The notes: a model not told the origin generated them from the sequence alone. 64,000 bases of DNA from Diphasiastrum complanatum (GCA_029204225.1 CM055095.1:11811506-11875505); one strand, 5' to 3'. Shown: positions 32,235-44,189, counted from the stretch's first letter. Made by a program: numbers and translations.

Positions 32235-33317
32235 CTAATCTTGACGTTGCATAGTATGGAGCTTCTTGCCCGTACGTCGAGGACAATCTTTGAAAAGATG
32301 CTTGCCAAGACAGAAAAAACATAATCCGTCTTTCTTGGGCTTTTCCTTTTGCTCAGGACTGAGGGGAGACTTGTCGTAAGCACAACGAGCCATAGGAGAT
32401 CCCGCCCTGCGCTTCAAAGTCTGCTGCATCTGGATAGGATCCTTCTGCGAAAAGCCTTTCTGACCAGCTTGGCCAGACTTTCGCGAACCCTTCTTCTGAG
32501 GCCAGCTTGGCGCTCCAGATTCAGCCTTGGTGCGCACATTACCTTCAAAGTTGAGAGCTGTAGCAACTGCCTCTTCTAAGGTCTTGCACCTTTCATTAAG
32601 CACCAAAGGCCTCAACTCTTCACGAAGGCCAAATATGAACTTGTGGACTACCAGCCACTCGGGAATCTCTTCCGGAATCTTGATAAGTATCTCACGATAC
32701 CTGTCAGCATATTCCTGCACCATGTACTGCCTCTGACGATGCAAAAGCCAAGCATCCGTCGCACGCACATGCTCATGTGGAGGAATAAACTGAGCTCTAA
32801 AAGCTCGCTTAAACCCAAGCCAGGTGGATGGAGCCTGGTTAGACTTCAACAACTTGCGCCACCACCTGTCAGCAAAATCAGTGAAATGGTAAGCAGCTTT
32901 GCGGACCCGCCAACCCTCATCAGTTGGGGACCGTTTCAAATCAAAATACTCTTCCCACTTATGCAACCACTGATCTACAATATCAGTATTGCGTGGGGAG
33001 TGTTTCCATCGGAACGGGTAGGTTTAATATCTTTGTCTTCTGGATAGGGTGGAGGTAACATAGGACGAACAGCAGAAGACGGATAAGGTGGAGCATACTG
33101 CGAGGAAGACGCATAACCACCAGCTACCATCATTGCTCGCATCTCTGCGACGGTCTTTTCCACACTATCCATGTGAGCTTGCATAGAAGGGGAAGTACCA
33201 GCAGGCGAACGGGCAGCCACTGTAGGCGGATTATGGGCAGGACTAAGCACAGGGCTGGGTGGTGGTGATGGAAGAGCAACGGGTGGACGGAGCGGAATAT
33301 CAACTCTATCATCCTCC
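32235..33317 (-). pseudogene. Gypsy A: gag
   Basis: The N-terminal part (33317-32975) is proline-rich with a D-S-V-E-K-T helix. The capsid part (32966-32235) is a Retrotrans_gag domain: W-E-E-Y-F-D-L, A-A-Y-H-F-T-D-F-A-D-R-W-W, F-K-R-A-F-R-A-Q-F-I-P, Y-A-D-R-Y-R, F-I-F-G-L-R. The C-terminal zinc knuckle is C-F-F-C...H...C with one residue fewer than the usual CX2CX4HX4C (X3 before His). Two frames are joined by a shift near 32970. Confidence 0.85.
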
Positions 33318-33360
33318 ATTATGAAACACAACAAAGACAGCACGGAATCAAGCTAAAGAT

Positions 33361-33417
33361 TACCACCCCCGTGCCCCGCCAAAGACTTGTGACCCTCTTG
33401 GTCACCCCGGCCACTTT
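33361..33417 (-). repeat. Truncated 5' LTR of gypsy A
   Basis: Fifty-six bases match the end of the LTR at 28446-28490 (CCCGCCAAAGAC-TGTGACCCTCTTGGTCA). They stop where gypsy B's RT begins, so the LTR was cut in the rearrangement that joined A and B head to head. Confidence 0.7.
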
Positions 33418-34093
33418 CCAACAGATGATGAACGATATTCTTCGTCCATATCTAGGAAAGTTTGTGGTGGTGTATTTGGACGACATATTAATTTATAGTC
33501 GGACCCTTGAAGAGCATGAAGAGCATCTTCGTATTGTCTTAGATCTGCTAAGGTAAGAAAAGCTCTATGCTAAGGAGTCGAAGTGTGAGTTCTTTCAAAC
33601 TAAACTCAAATACCTGGGCCATGTCATATCGGATAAAGGTCTTGAAATCGATTATGACAAAGTCCGTAAGGTGCAAGAATGGCCGAGACCTTTGACAATT
33701 CGTGATGTGAAATCCTTTTTGGGCTTCACAGGATTCTTTCACAGGTTTATTTTGGACTATGCCTTAATAGCATTGCCCTTGACGAACGTTCTTAAGGGGG
33801 TGAAGAAAAAATGTAGCCGCAGAAAAAGTTCATTGATAACGTGGACGGAAATGAATGAGAGTTTTGAGACTCTCAAGCACTGTGCTTCTAGGGCTCCAAT
33901 TTTGCATATTGTCGATCCTAACCGGCCCTTTGTGGTTGATACGGATGCTAGCGACTTTGTTGTTGGAGCGGTCCTTTATCAGGACGGTAGACCAGTTGCT
34001 TTTGAAAGCAAGAAGCTGGGTCCTTGCAGTCATTCACGCGTTAAAAATCTGGAGGCATTATCTTTATGGTGCCAGATTTACGGTAATGATTGA
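33418..34093 (+). pseudogene. Gypsy B: reverse transcriptase palm onward
   Basis: The plus strand enters RT in mid-palm: [20 protein letters not shown] with the catalytic Asp pair, [10 protein letters not shown], a TAA, then L-Y-A-K, Y-L-G-H-V-I-S and F-L-G-F-T-G-F-F-H-R-F. RNase H begins with V-V-D-T-D-A-S. Gag, protease and the RT fingers are missing; the 5' side ends at gypsy A's broken LTR. Confidence 0.85.
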
Positions 34094-35422
34094 TCACCAA
34101 TCCCTTAAGTATATCTGTGATGCTAAGGACCTTTGTGGCCGTAAGGCTAGATGGTTGGAACTCATTCAGGAGTTTGTCTTCAACATTAAGTATCGTAAAG
34201 GTACGTCGAACTGTGTTGCCGATGCCTCGAGCCGAATTGGAGAAATTAATCAGTTATGCTTTGCTGAGATCCAATCTGATTTGTATCTTTCACTACGGGA
34301 TCTTTGTCGAACCGATAGGTTTTTTGGTCGCATCTGGCTAGATGTCTTGACAGGAAATTCTAGATCTAGTGATGACCTTGGGATGCAGGATCCCAAGCAA
34401 TCCCGTAATGATAAGTTACTTGAAGAATATTCCATAAGGAATGGCCTGCTTTTCCGAAAGGGAAAGGTTTGTGTGCCGGATAGGGAAGACTTGCGGGCCC
34501 AAATCCTGCAGCAGTGTCATGACAACCCTTGTGCTGGTCACCCAGGCATACAGAGGACACTTGACCTTGTTAGGCAAAATTTCTTCTGGCCTAAGATGAA
34601 AGGTCATGTGGAGGCATACGTTCAAAGTTGTGAACAATGCCAACAAAACAAAGCAGAAAGACTCAAAGTTGCGGGTCTTTTACATCCCTTGGAAATTCCC
34701 AATAAGAAATGGGAAAGTATTTCAATGGATTTTGTGGTTGGACTCCCCCCCGGAGTGATCACGATGCCATTTGGGTGGTGGTTGACAGGCTAACTAAGAT
34801 GGCGCAATTTATACCAACTAAGTTAACTGTCAAGGCATCTGAACTAGCCCAGCTTTTCGTTGAAAAGTTGTTCAGATTGTATGGTTTGCCGAATGATATT
34901 GTTAGTGATCGCGACTCCAAGTTCACTGGCAGGTTCTGGCAAGCAGTTTTTAAAAAACTTAAAACAACCCTTAGTCTTAGTTCTTCGGATCACCCAAAAT
35001 CTGATGGGCAGACAGAACGAGTCAACCAGACGTTGGAGGATATGCTTAGAGCATACGTTTCTCACCGACAGTCTGATTGGGAAAAGTATCTCCCTTTAGC
35101 TGAGTTCGCGCACAATAGTGCTAAGCATTCTGCCACCGGATTCAGTCCTTTTATGCTGATGTATGGCTTTCAGCCACATTCTCCAGTTTCGGTCGGTCTC
35201 AAAGGTCTCAAGGTGCAAGCTGCAGTAGATTTCCTGCAAGATATGCAAGAAATGCTGCTAGTGGCCAAGGAAAGCATGAAAACCGCTCAGGATAGAGCTC
35301 AGTTTTATGCTAACCGCGGTCGATCACCTCGGGATATTGAGGTCGGAACCTGGGTGTATCTTAAAATCCCTAAGGATTCGAAGGTACTCCGGACGGGAAA
35401 ATGCCATAAGCTATCTCCTTGA
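34020..35422 (+). pseudogene. Gypsy B: RNase H end and integrase
   Basis: After a frameshift near 34020 the frame gives I-D-H-Q-S-L-K-Y-I and N-C-V-A-D-A-S-S-R, then integrase with the zinc motif H-P-G-I-Q-R-T...C-E-Q-C, the core S-M-D-F-V-V-G-L-P-P, S-D-R-D-S-K-F-T-G and D-G-Q-T-E-R-V-N. All three catalytic DDE residues are visible. A one-base shift at a run of seven C (34744-34750) splits the core into two frames. It stops at 35421. Confidence 0.85.
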
Positions 35423-35775
35423 TATAGCGGACCTGATAAGGTTGTAAAGAAAATCAGCCCGGTCGCATATCAGCTAGATCTTCCGATTGGGGTTGGGGTT
35501 CCATGTAAGTCATTTAAAAGAACGACTTAGTAGGAAGGATTCCCTAATTTCGGAAGGTGAACTAGTTGAGCTCGAGGATCTGTCTACCTTTGTGCCTAAT
35601 GTACCTGAAAAAGTTGTGGACGTTCGTCATCATTCGAGAAACCGTTTGGTTTCTGAAATTCTCGTACGTTGGAAAGGTAAGACAGATGACGAGGACACTT
35701 GGGAAAGAGAATTTAAGACTGAACTTCCCTGGCTTGCTCCCATTAGGAGGAGATTCTTAAAGGGGGAGGGAATCT
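35423..35775 (+). pseudogene. Gypsy B: integrase tail and chromodomain
   Basis: It shows the H-V-S-H-L-K-E-R-L motif, then the chromodomain core I-L-V-R-W-K-G-K...D-T-W-E, then an Arg-rich end next to an AAAGGGGGAGGG polypurine tract. This makes B a chromovirus like A. Frame breaks lie at 35421-35490. Confidence 0.8.
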
Positions 35776-36140
35776 TACGTACCCATAAGGGTACGCAACA
35801 GGAAACTTGAGGTGACGGTCTCAGTTATGGGACGGAACGCTGATCTGGAGCTATAGGTCTTTTGGGTGCCATGTGTCAATGTTTCATTGGCACACGGTGA
35901 CTCGTTGTTATGGACCCGCGTCAGTGTGCACAACTGCCACGTGTCGTTAGTCATGCGTGACTCCTATGGAGGGAGATGACCCACCTGGACTATGTATATA
36001 GAGGTGGATCTCCATGAGCTGGGCATTCATTCTCTCCTGGAGAATGAAGAGCTCTTCCACTGGTGGTCAGGTCTGGACGAGTATCTAGGCCTCAGGATGT
36101 AGGTAGGTGAGGGTCGAGGGTAAGGCATGGTGGTATGGGA
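35776..36140 (+). repeat. 3' LTR of gypsy B
   Basis: It follows the polypurine tract. The first 120 bases match, inverted, 41632-41751 (TACGTACCCATAAGGGTACG... to TTTCATTGGCAC). A TATATAG box is at 35995-36001 on the plus strand. The right end is not fixed, as the LTR of gypsy C lies directly beyond in the opposite orientation. Confidence 0.6.
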
Positions 36141-36687
36141 CACCATGGCTTACTTGAGATCCGAGCTTGCTTGATGGTGGTCTGTAGCTCCAGTGACGGG
36201 GGTGAGGTGGCAGTACCTCTATGGTTGGGTGGTATCGTAGCGTTTGTCACTTGTTTGTACTTTAGCAATGACCGGCATGACGATGGGGATCCTAACAAGC
36301 ACCCACTTAACCCTGACCCTTTCCTAACGTCGACACATGGCGAACCCCATGCACAATTGACACTTGCCACTTGGCAGTACCCTGCACATTGGAAAGCGAG
36401 TAGGACCGTCCGACCCGTGTCACTCATGCATTGGACCAAGTGTCCCAATGAGCATATGACACGTGTCCCGTTGACCGGTCAACTCTTCTACTTTTTAGGA
36501 GGTCAGTCCAGCAGCCTCTAAATTAAGATCCAGTACCCTATACCAAATATAAGCAGGACAACAAGCTACTAGAAACTTGCTATTTACATTTTTACAAAAC
36601 ACCACAGGCCGGTGTGAGCCATTAATATTTACAAATTTACAAGTCTGACGTGTTCACACTTAGGCAGGAATATAAATACATAACATT
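36141..36687 (-). repeat. 3' LTR of gypsy C
   Basis: It follows the minus-strand GAGGAGGGAAGGA polypurine tract and starts TGTTATGTATTTATATTCC at 36687. The first 240 bases match the plus-oriented copy at 27880-28109. The boundary with LTR B is only approximate. Confidence 0.65.
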
Positions 36688-36697
36688 CCTTCCCTCC

Positions 36698-37945
36698 TCA
36701 AGGAACATTGTCCGCGATGGTAAAAGAAGGGTACTGTGCATGCAAAGCAAGCCGTCTCTCTCTCCGGTCCAATACTCTGTCAGGTCCGTGCATCACCTCT
36801 TCATGCTCCTGAAACAATACAAGTCCATCGGTTAGCAAGTTATCACCCTCGTGTAAAACCCTCTTCAAGCGTGAAACATGAAAAATAGGATGAACTTTAC
36901 AATCCCGAGGCAACGCTAGTTTATAAGTAACATCATTAAGCTTTTTAACTATTTTCCAAGGTCCACAATAACGCGGAGATAACTTGTAATACTTCCCTGT
37001 CTTAAGAGAAGTTGAGTCCTTTGGAATCAGGAGAAACACCATGTCTCCTTCCTCGACCTCTCTTGGTGTGCGATCCCGATCAACAAATGTCTTTGCGCGA
37101 TCCATCGCTTGTTTCACATTTTTCTTGGCTAACTCAAGCATCTGTACCATGTGAGTTAGAAAGTCAACAACACTAGGCACTCTATGAGGTATCCCTACCG
37201 TAATTGGACTAGCTGGCCTAAAACCATAATTCAATTCGAAAGGACTCATCTAAGTTGAAGCATTCTTTTTATCATTATAAGCAAACTCCAACAATGGCAA
37301 ATATCTCTCCCATTGTGTTTGCTTAACACTCACGTACGCCCTAAGCATGTCCTCCATGGTTTGGTTAACTCTCACCATCCGTTTCAGGGTGATCAGTACT
37401 ACTCATTCTCAACTGCACCTCAAGCTTATCCATTACGGCAATCCAAAAGTGACCCGTAAAGCGTGGATCTCTATCAAACACTATGGATGATGGTAACCCG
37501 TGAAGTCTGAATAGACATGCTGTATAAATAGATGAGCTACCCCAGGTGCATCAATCTTAATATGGGTTGGAATGAAATGAGCCATTTTTGTGAGTCTGTC
37601 AACCACAACCATTATGGTATCATGATGAAGCTACGTACGAGGCAAGTGTGTAATAAAGTCCATCGATACACTCTCCCATCTTCCCTCTGGAGTAGGCAAG
37701 GGGTGTAACGATCCAGGAACTTTAATCCTTTCGACTTTGTTAACTTGACACTTAGTACAATGTGTCACATAACTATGGACATCGTTATTAATCTTAGGCC
37801 ACCAGAAACTACGTTGGATCAACTCACAAGTCTTAATAACACCAGGATGACCTGCACTAGGGCTATCATGACAGGAATGCAAGATTTTCCTACGCAGCTC
37901 CTCACAAGTTGGAATTGAGAAATTTGCCATTCCTCTTAACAAAAC
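36698..37945 (-). pseudogene. Gypsy C: integrase
   Basis: The minus strand from 37942 gives the zinc region (H-P-G-V, H-C-T-K-C) and S-M-D-F-I-T-H-L-P with the first catalytic Asp. Broken frames to about 37250 follow. Then come S-P-F-E-L-N-Y-G-F-R-P, H-R-V-P, and the tail with H-P-I-F-H-V-S-R-L-K to the stop at 36698. No convincing W-K-G chromodomain core is seen at the end. Several stops and shifts. The first integrase frame resembles element A, so the two are related families. Confidence 0.8.
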
Positions 37946-38152
37946 TATCTTCTATGGTATAGTTAAGATAAGTGCGAACAAAGGGAATAGAGCTCTCCTC
38001 CTGAGACTCTGCATGGCCATGACTCACCTCAAGCTCCACTTTCTTACACTGAGGATCCTCTAGGCCTTCTTTATCTCAACCAGTAGGTCATTTTCAACGA
38101 CCACAAATGGCATTTGATACACTATTCGAGACAATGCATCAGCTACCCTATT

Positions 38153-38770
38153 TTATGCCCCTTTCTTATACCGAATTTCCATCTGAAATTCTTGCATAAG
38201 TTCAGACCATCTCGCCTGTTGGCCTCTGAGATCGGGCTGTTTGTAGAAATACCTCAAGGTATCATGATCATTGTACACATAAAACTCGGATCCGTACAAA
38301 TAATGCCTCCACACCTTTAACACATGGATTATGGCAAACAACTCTTTCTCATGAGTTGGGTAATTCCGCTGTGCCGAGGTGAGCTTCTTGCTCTCAAAGG
38401 CTACAGGCCTTCCCTCCTGCATCAGCACTGCCCCCAAAACAATGTCACTCGCATCCATATCAAGGATATAGGGTTTTAGAGGGTCAACAATTTTTAGAGT
38501 GACACACTCAGCGATAACTTGCTTTAACTGATCAAAACTCGCTTGCTGCAGTTCAGTCCACTCACCAAACTTGTTCTTTTGAGTTAGATCTGTCAAAGGT
38601 GTTGCGATACGGGAGTAATTCTTAACATATTTTCTATAAAACACCGCCAATTCTACAAAAGACTTCAATGCTGTTAAATCAGCTGGCACATGCCACACAA
38701 TGATCACTTTGATGGTTAAATTATTTAACTTTTTAAAGTCACCACACAAACGTGTGCCGCCATCCTTTTT
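38153..38770 (-). pseudogene. Gypsy C: RNase H with RT core deleted
   Basis: The frame opens in the RT fingers motif ([13 protein letters not shown]) and, within a few residues (near 38705), is already in the RT thumb/connection ([12 protein letters not shown]). The whole palm with its F/Y-x-D-D motif is missing, without loss of frame. RNase H then reads [21 protein letters not shown] and N-D-H-D-T-L. The element cannot have made active RT after this deletion. Confidence 0.85.
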
Positions 38771-38921
38771 ACTAACTAAAAGGATTGGTGCTCCCCAAGG
38801 GGACTTACTCGTATGTGGCCCATCCTAAGGAGTTCTTGTAACTGCTTAGAAATTTCATCCTCTTCCTTGATGCTAACCCTGTATGGAAAAAGAGATACAG
38901 GTTGGCTTCCAGGAAGCAACT

Positions 38922-39600
38922 CTATCTGATGGTCAACACTCCTTTGGGGAGGTAGGCCATCAGGAGTTTATCAGGCAAAACATCGCTATAATCTTGCCTA
39001 AGTTTGTTAAATATTAATCCTTCAGGTGAGTTAACACTTAAGGGATTATTTACAGACATATTCAAAGGCAAATGCGATAAATCAATATTTAGACTCTGGA
39101 CTGCATGGTCATCCACATAAATTTCATCTTTCAAAAAACAAAGATAAACTTTATTACCAGAATCTTTCAAATATTCTACAACTTCTAAAGCAGAAGCCAA
39201 AGGATCAAAAGGCCTATTTACATCGCCTTTTAGCTCAACCAACAAGCCTTTATGCAAAAAAGAAATACTATGAGTAACATAAACTTTTCTTGAAGACTCG
39301 TTTTTAGAATAAAACCATTCTTTTCCTAAGATTATGTCTACGCTATCCAAGTTCATAATATGAAAATCTAGCGGTTCAACATAATCTTGAATTTGAAGCG
39401 GCAGCTAAGGAACAAGCTGATCCCAAGCTTGTCGATCTTCCCCCGACGCCATTTTCACCACATACAAGTGATTACTTGGCGCGGTAGCCGCTCTGAGCTT
39501 CTGCACCAGTTTAGCATTTATGAAGTTATGTGTGGAACCATCATCAAACAGAACAGTCACAGCTTGGCGTCCTACACATTCATACGAATGAGATCATGGG
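38922..39600 (-). pseudogene. Gypsy C: protease
   Basis: The minus strand from 39600 reads V-T-V-L-F-D-D-G-S-T-H-N-F-I, the protease active-site region (D-D-G instead of the commoner D-T-G or D-S-G). After a frameshift it gives D-I-I-L-G-K-E-W-F and a linker to 38922. Decayed. Confidence 0.65.
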
Positions 39601-40630
39601 GGCCAAAAACAGTTGTATTAAAACAACAATTCTTGCAACTAGTGCCATCCTTAAAGGATAAATCAACAAAAGAAATACTAGAATTACCTGGCGCTTTAAA
39701 AGATTTAGGTTGCCCGCCAGATTTCTTTTGCTTTTTCTTTGAGCAATCTTTTGAAAGATGCCCCTTCTCCATGCAGGAGAAGCACAACCCGCCGGTTCTC
39801 GCCTTGTCGTAGTCGGCGCGCTCCAATTTGACGCGCTTTTTCCCGCCTTAGGAACCGGTGTCCGCCGCCTTGTCTCTACCCCGCTTCTTGAAAAATGTCT
39901 TTTCTTTCAGATCAGCCTTGGGCAAAGCCTGCTCCTTGCGAGAGGCAAAATGAGCGTCATCGAAGATTTTCACAAAGCGAACCACATCTTTGATTGTCTG
40001 CGGTTGGTTACGCCGCACTTCTAGCTGAAATTCCTTTGGAAGCCCCAAGATAAAATGTAACTTTAACAGGATAGGATCGATTCGCGAGGCGAATCGAGGC
40101 AAATTTTCTTGGAATTCCTGGATATAGGCATCTAACGGCCTAGTACCCATCTGCATGGTGGCAAAACGCCGCCAATGCTCAAAATCATCCAACACTGGAA
40201 GAAAAGCCGATTTAAAAGCTTCTTGAAAGGCGTCCCATGTAGAAGGGGCAGTAGCCCTCTCCTTTAGATCCTACCACCATGTAAACGCCTTTCCGCGTAA
40301 AAACATGAGAGCAAAAGCGATCTTCGTACTGTCAAGCGCATCGTGCATGGAAAAATGACTATTCCATCGATCTAGCCACGACAATACTACATCGAGAAGC
40401 CGGTCTTCCTTTTCACCCGAAAAGAATTCCGGATTAAACATTGGATATATGCCAACGGACCGCGAGTGCGTCGAAGAACACCACTCTTGCTCGGCTGCGG
40501 CATGCTTGGCCTGCATTTCTAAAATTTGATTCTGCAGCATATTTAGGGCCTGAACAAGCTGGTTAGTGTCTACATCAGGAGGAGGAGGTGGTGAAGACGG
40601 TCCTTGACCCGAGGGCATAACAGGGTCCAT
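39572..40630 (-). pseudogene. Gypsy C: gag with zinc knuckle
   Basis: From the ATG at 40630: a proline-rich start, a Q-L-V-Q-A-L-N-M-L helix, F-N-P-E-F-F-S-G-E-K-E-D, a stop at about 40271, then the capsid end (D-A-Y-I-Q-E-F-Q-E-N, L-H-F-I-L-G-L-P) and a Lys-rich linker. A complete CX2CX4HX4C knuckle follows (C-F-S-C...G-H...D-C, near 39790-39750). Three frames. Confidence 0.8.
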
Positions 40631-40649
40631 GGCGCACTAAGGAAGAAGG

Positions 40650-41751
40650 CAAAGAAAAAACTGCAAGGGCTTCGCAACAAAAGGACTTAGAGAACTTGAG
40701 ACCACTACTCAAGGAGACTAAGCCACAATAAGCACCTCAATGATGGAAATGGAGCCTATACCCCCCCCATCCCACTTCTTTTCCTTCTTAAAAAGGCCTT
40801 GCCAGGTGGCGGGCCTTATGGTCTCCACCTAGCAAGCACATGGGCACCTAAAACAAGTGGTATTCCTATATGGGGTCCACCTACCCTCAACTCACCCTCT
40901 TTACGCCACCTCACCCAAGGGTCACTTGGGTCACGTCCCACCCAACTTTTGGGTCACCACCCTGACCTCATGGCCTTATGGCCTAAAGATACACCTAAAT
41001 CTCCTCTAAGGCTTGTCCTTAGGCAAAGGAGAAAGTGCAGGTACAATTGTACGTTCATGAGGAGGAGGTAGAGGAAAAAAACATCAAATTTCCTCCCCAA
41101 ACGAGAAAAGGATGAAGGATTTACCAATTTTTCTTGGTGTGTAGGTGGAAGATTACAAAGAGGAGGATTAAGCCCAAGAAAGAGGCTAAGAAAAACAAGA
41201 AAAAGAGTACACAGGTCTGTACCTACAGCAGGTACAGCTTGCAAGTACAATTGTGTACTTTTATTTTATTTCTCCTCCCCTTTCTTAAAAATTTGATAAA
41301 GCAATTCAAAGTTTACAAAAGCTTTTATTTAAAAAAAAACTTTGAGACTAAGTTTTATAATCTAGTATAAAAAACTTTGTAAACTAGGATAGCGTTTAGA
41401 TTAAAAGTTAAACAATAAAAGCTTTGAAACAAAGTTTCAAAGTTTATTATGTACTTTACAAGTACAAACATCTTTTAATCATGTTCAAAGATTACGTTGA
41501 CTAACAAGGCTTTAATCTTTTGCTTTACGTTGAGAAAACCAAAGCCCTATTAGCTTTGCTAATTTTCTCAACATGTTTAGGTGTAGTGTACTTCTGAAGT
41601 ACAAAAATCCTTTACAAGCCAAGAATTAATGCCCTTGTCACCGCGTGCCAATGAAACATTGACACGTGGCACCCAAAAGACCTATAGCTCCAGATCAGCG
41701 TTCCGTCCCATAACTGAGACCGTCACCTCCGTACCCTTATGGGTACGTAAC
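40650..41751 (-). repeat. LTR-like region rich in GTAC palindromes
   Basis: On the minus strand it starts TGTTACGTACCC (41751) and runs to the leader of gypsy C's gag, where a 5' LTR should be. Its start, however, matches LTR B (first 120 bases), not the 3' LTR of C. It has perfect palindromes or hairpins centred on GTAC at 41041-41052, 41217-41237, 41243-41260, 41451-41465 and 41588-41602, and a 9-bp hairpin CTTTGAAAC/GTTTCAAAG at 41431-41451. Confidence 0.5.
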
Positions 41752-41960
41752 AGTGCTTGAGGATTGTGTATAAGTGAGCCTAGAGAGAGGCATTCCTCAT
41801 CATAATCTATGTAATCTATGCAGCAAGTGGCTGGGAGGAGACTGAGCAGCAGTGCTCTTATGTGTTTATGTGGATAGTTTGCCATGTACTTTGAAGAGAA
41901 ATCAATAAAGTGGATATTTCGGAGCCTACTTTGGGGTGCTTTGAGTAGTATTCAAATAGC
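41752..41960 (+). repeat. Possible LTR remnant (TATA and AATAAA)
   Basis: TGTATAAG near 41768 and CAATAAAG near 41911 are spaced like a TATA box and polyadenylation signal of an LTR. No ends or partner were found. Confidence 0.3.
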
Positions 41961-41969
41961 TTTTTGATA

Positions 41970-42480
41970 ATAGATGCATTGCGTTCCAAAACGTAGAGTT
42001 CCAATCACATTCCAGAACGCTCATTCGGGAAATTTTAGAACGTTTTGTTTTAGAACCTTTTTTTCAAAACAAAATTGGGAATTTTTTTAGATGTCTTTGG
42101 AAAAGTAAAAAGCCATAAAATATATCCTAATCGCTTGTAACATACAATTACACAAATTTTGAGCAATCCTATTCATTGTGCACAGATCAAACTAGTAGCA
42201 TTTATCTCTATGACTATGCTCGAGCATCCATCTCTTCTAGGATAAACTGGTGAATGATGACATTGTCAACATATTTAGGATCTACCTATATTTTAGTGGT
42301 TAATCTAGTTCTTTTATGGACATAGTTCACAAGAGGGAACCATGCATTTAAACATGCAGGAAGTTAAGTTTCTTTTTTTAATTGAGGTTCTGACGTTTTG
42401 GAACATTGAGTTTTGGAACACTCGTTTCAAAACTTTATGCCTCTGGAACGCCGTTTTAAGGAATTTTAAAGGCCAATAAA
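41970..42480. repeat. Clustered TTCCAAAACG motifs in both orientations
   Basis: The left part (41975-42060) has GTTCCAAAACG, GTTCCAA, TTCCAGAACG and TTTAGAACG. The right part (42390-42465) has CGTTTTGGAAC, GTTTTGGAAC and CTGGAACGCCGTTTT. The arrangement resembles sub-terminal repeats of a small DNA transposon, but no clear terminal inverted repeat was found. Confidence 0.35.
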
Positions 42481-44189
42481 ACATCTACAGGATACTAGAC
42501 CTTAACTTTTAAGCTTTAGAATACATAGGATTCATGAAAATCATCGTGATAATTAACAAAGCCACATAAAATTTGGAAATTACGAAGTTCTATCTCGTGT
42601 TTGCTCGATTTTTTGCACAATAATTTGTAAAAGTTACATGTAAGCCTACACGTCTAATTCGTAAATCTATAAAATGCTCCAACATGAAATTTATTGTTAA
42701 TGTGGGCCAAGTTGAGGCCCAAGAAAATAATTGCATACTCAAAATTTGTGAATTTTATGAATGTGAGTACAAAAGATTAAGATAGTTTGATTGATGGCTG
42801 ATAAATTTTCTTGTATGTGTTATGTTTTTGGATAGGCTAGCTACTCTAATCAAAGGCAACCTTTAGCAATTGCAAGATTCTAGAAGGTAGCATTTTCTAG
42901 TGGAAGGTTTTAGAAGGCAACATTTTTAAAAATTGACATCCCTTGATAGATGATGCATATTGAAGGGAAAGTTGAGATATTTAATATTATATTAAAAGCA
43001 TCACTCTTGGGTAAAGAAATTGAAAATTAGGATTTATTGTCTTTTGATTCGAGCAATTGCAATCTATTTGAGTCAACCCAATGTCATCATTCCCTATTTA
43101 CGACTAGTTTAAAAAAAATCAAAGTTTTCCAAACAAGTCATTTTGAAAAATTAAAAAATTTGGTCACAATCCGAAAAGGAATGCATTTCTAACCATTTTG
43201 TGTTTCAAAAAGGGCAACTATAGTCGTGCCCGTGAACATATTATAGAATGAGGTTTTTTAACATTGAAGAACTTGGGAGAAACAATTATGACATATTATG
43301 CAAATCCTACTTTCACTATTCAATGCGAATATTAGCACTCCAAGCAAGAGATAACTTAAGGATGTTTTTGCAAGGTAGTATACGCTAAACTTTGTAACCA
43401 ATAATCTCTCCATTTCTCAAGGAAACTAGAATAAGTGGAATGAGTACAAGGCAATACTGCACAAATCCTTTAGTAAATCTACCAGGTTTGGTAATCACAT
43501 ACAACGGACTATTTTGCTCCAAACTTCTGTGACGCATATGAATAATGATTTGCCAAAAACGTATTTGCTGTTCTCTCCGCTTCAATCTCAATAGAAAGAG
43601 TTACTACAAGATGGCTAAAAATATAACGCAGTAATTTGGACAGACGAGTTATATTTATATTCTTAACAAGATAACACCGGAAACCTTCAAAAACCACTTA
43701 AATTGAGCTACGCTGATGAAAAAGGAGATCCATGTTTTGAAATAGGAGGCGGATAAGCTTGTTTAGGCTACACTTACCTACCGGCTCATGTCAAATAAAT
43801 GCACGAACTTAATACGAGAATGGAAGCAAGTTGGAACTGCAATCAAGCAAATGCGGTGAATGTCTAAATTATACTATTCCTGAATAAACAGCTTATAACA
43901 ACGAAATAATTACGATAATGCAAATTACTTGATGAAATAAGAAAACTGCGTCTAACAAGATCACCAGTAAGTTGAATCAGATTGCTTTATCAAATGAAAG
44001 GCGAATGCAAATGATGTGGGAAATTACAGAGACGTATGTTTTTGATATAAAACATACAATCTCTCATAGCACCACTAGCTTCAGTCGTTAGTGGCGGAGT
44101 GTTTAACGACATTACACTTTGCGACTGCTAAATTGAATCTGCGAGGACATTCTTCTGTTCTTTACTTCTAGCATCTACACATAAACTAC
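42481..44189. other. AT-rich DNA without recognised gene
   Basis: Only short ORFs of no known family (for example 43385-43697, minus). No repeat partner noticed. Confidence 0.4.

Noticed and set aside
36092..36521. ORFs of 118-128 residues on both strands
   Set aside because: They lie within LTR C; GC-rich LTR DNA gives long chance frames.
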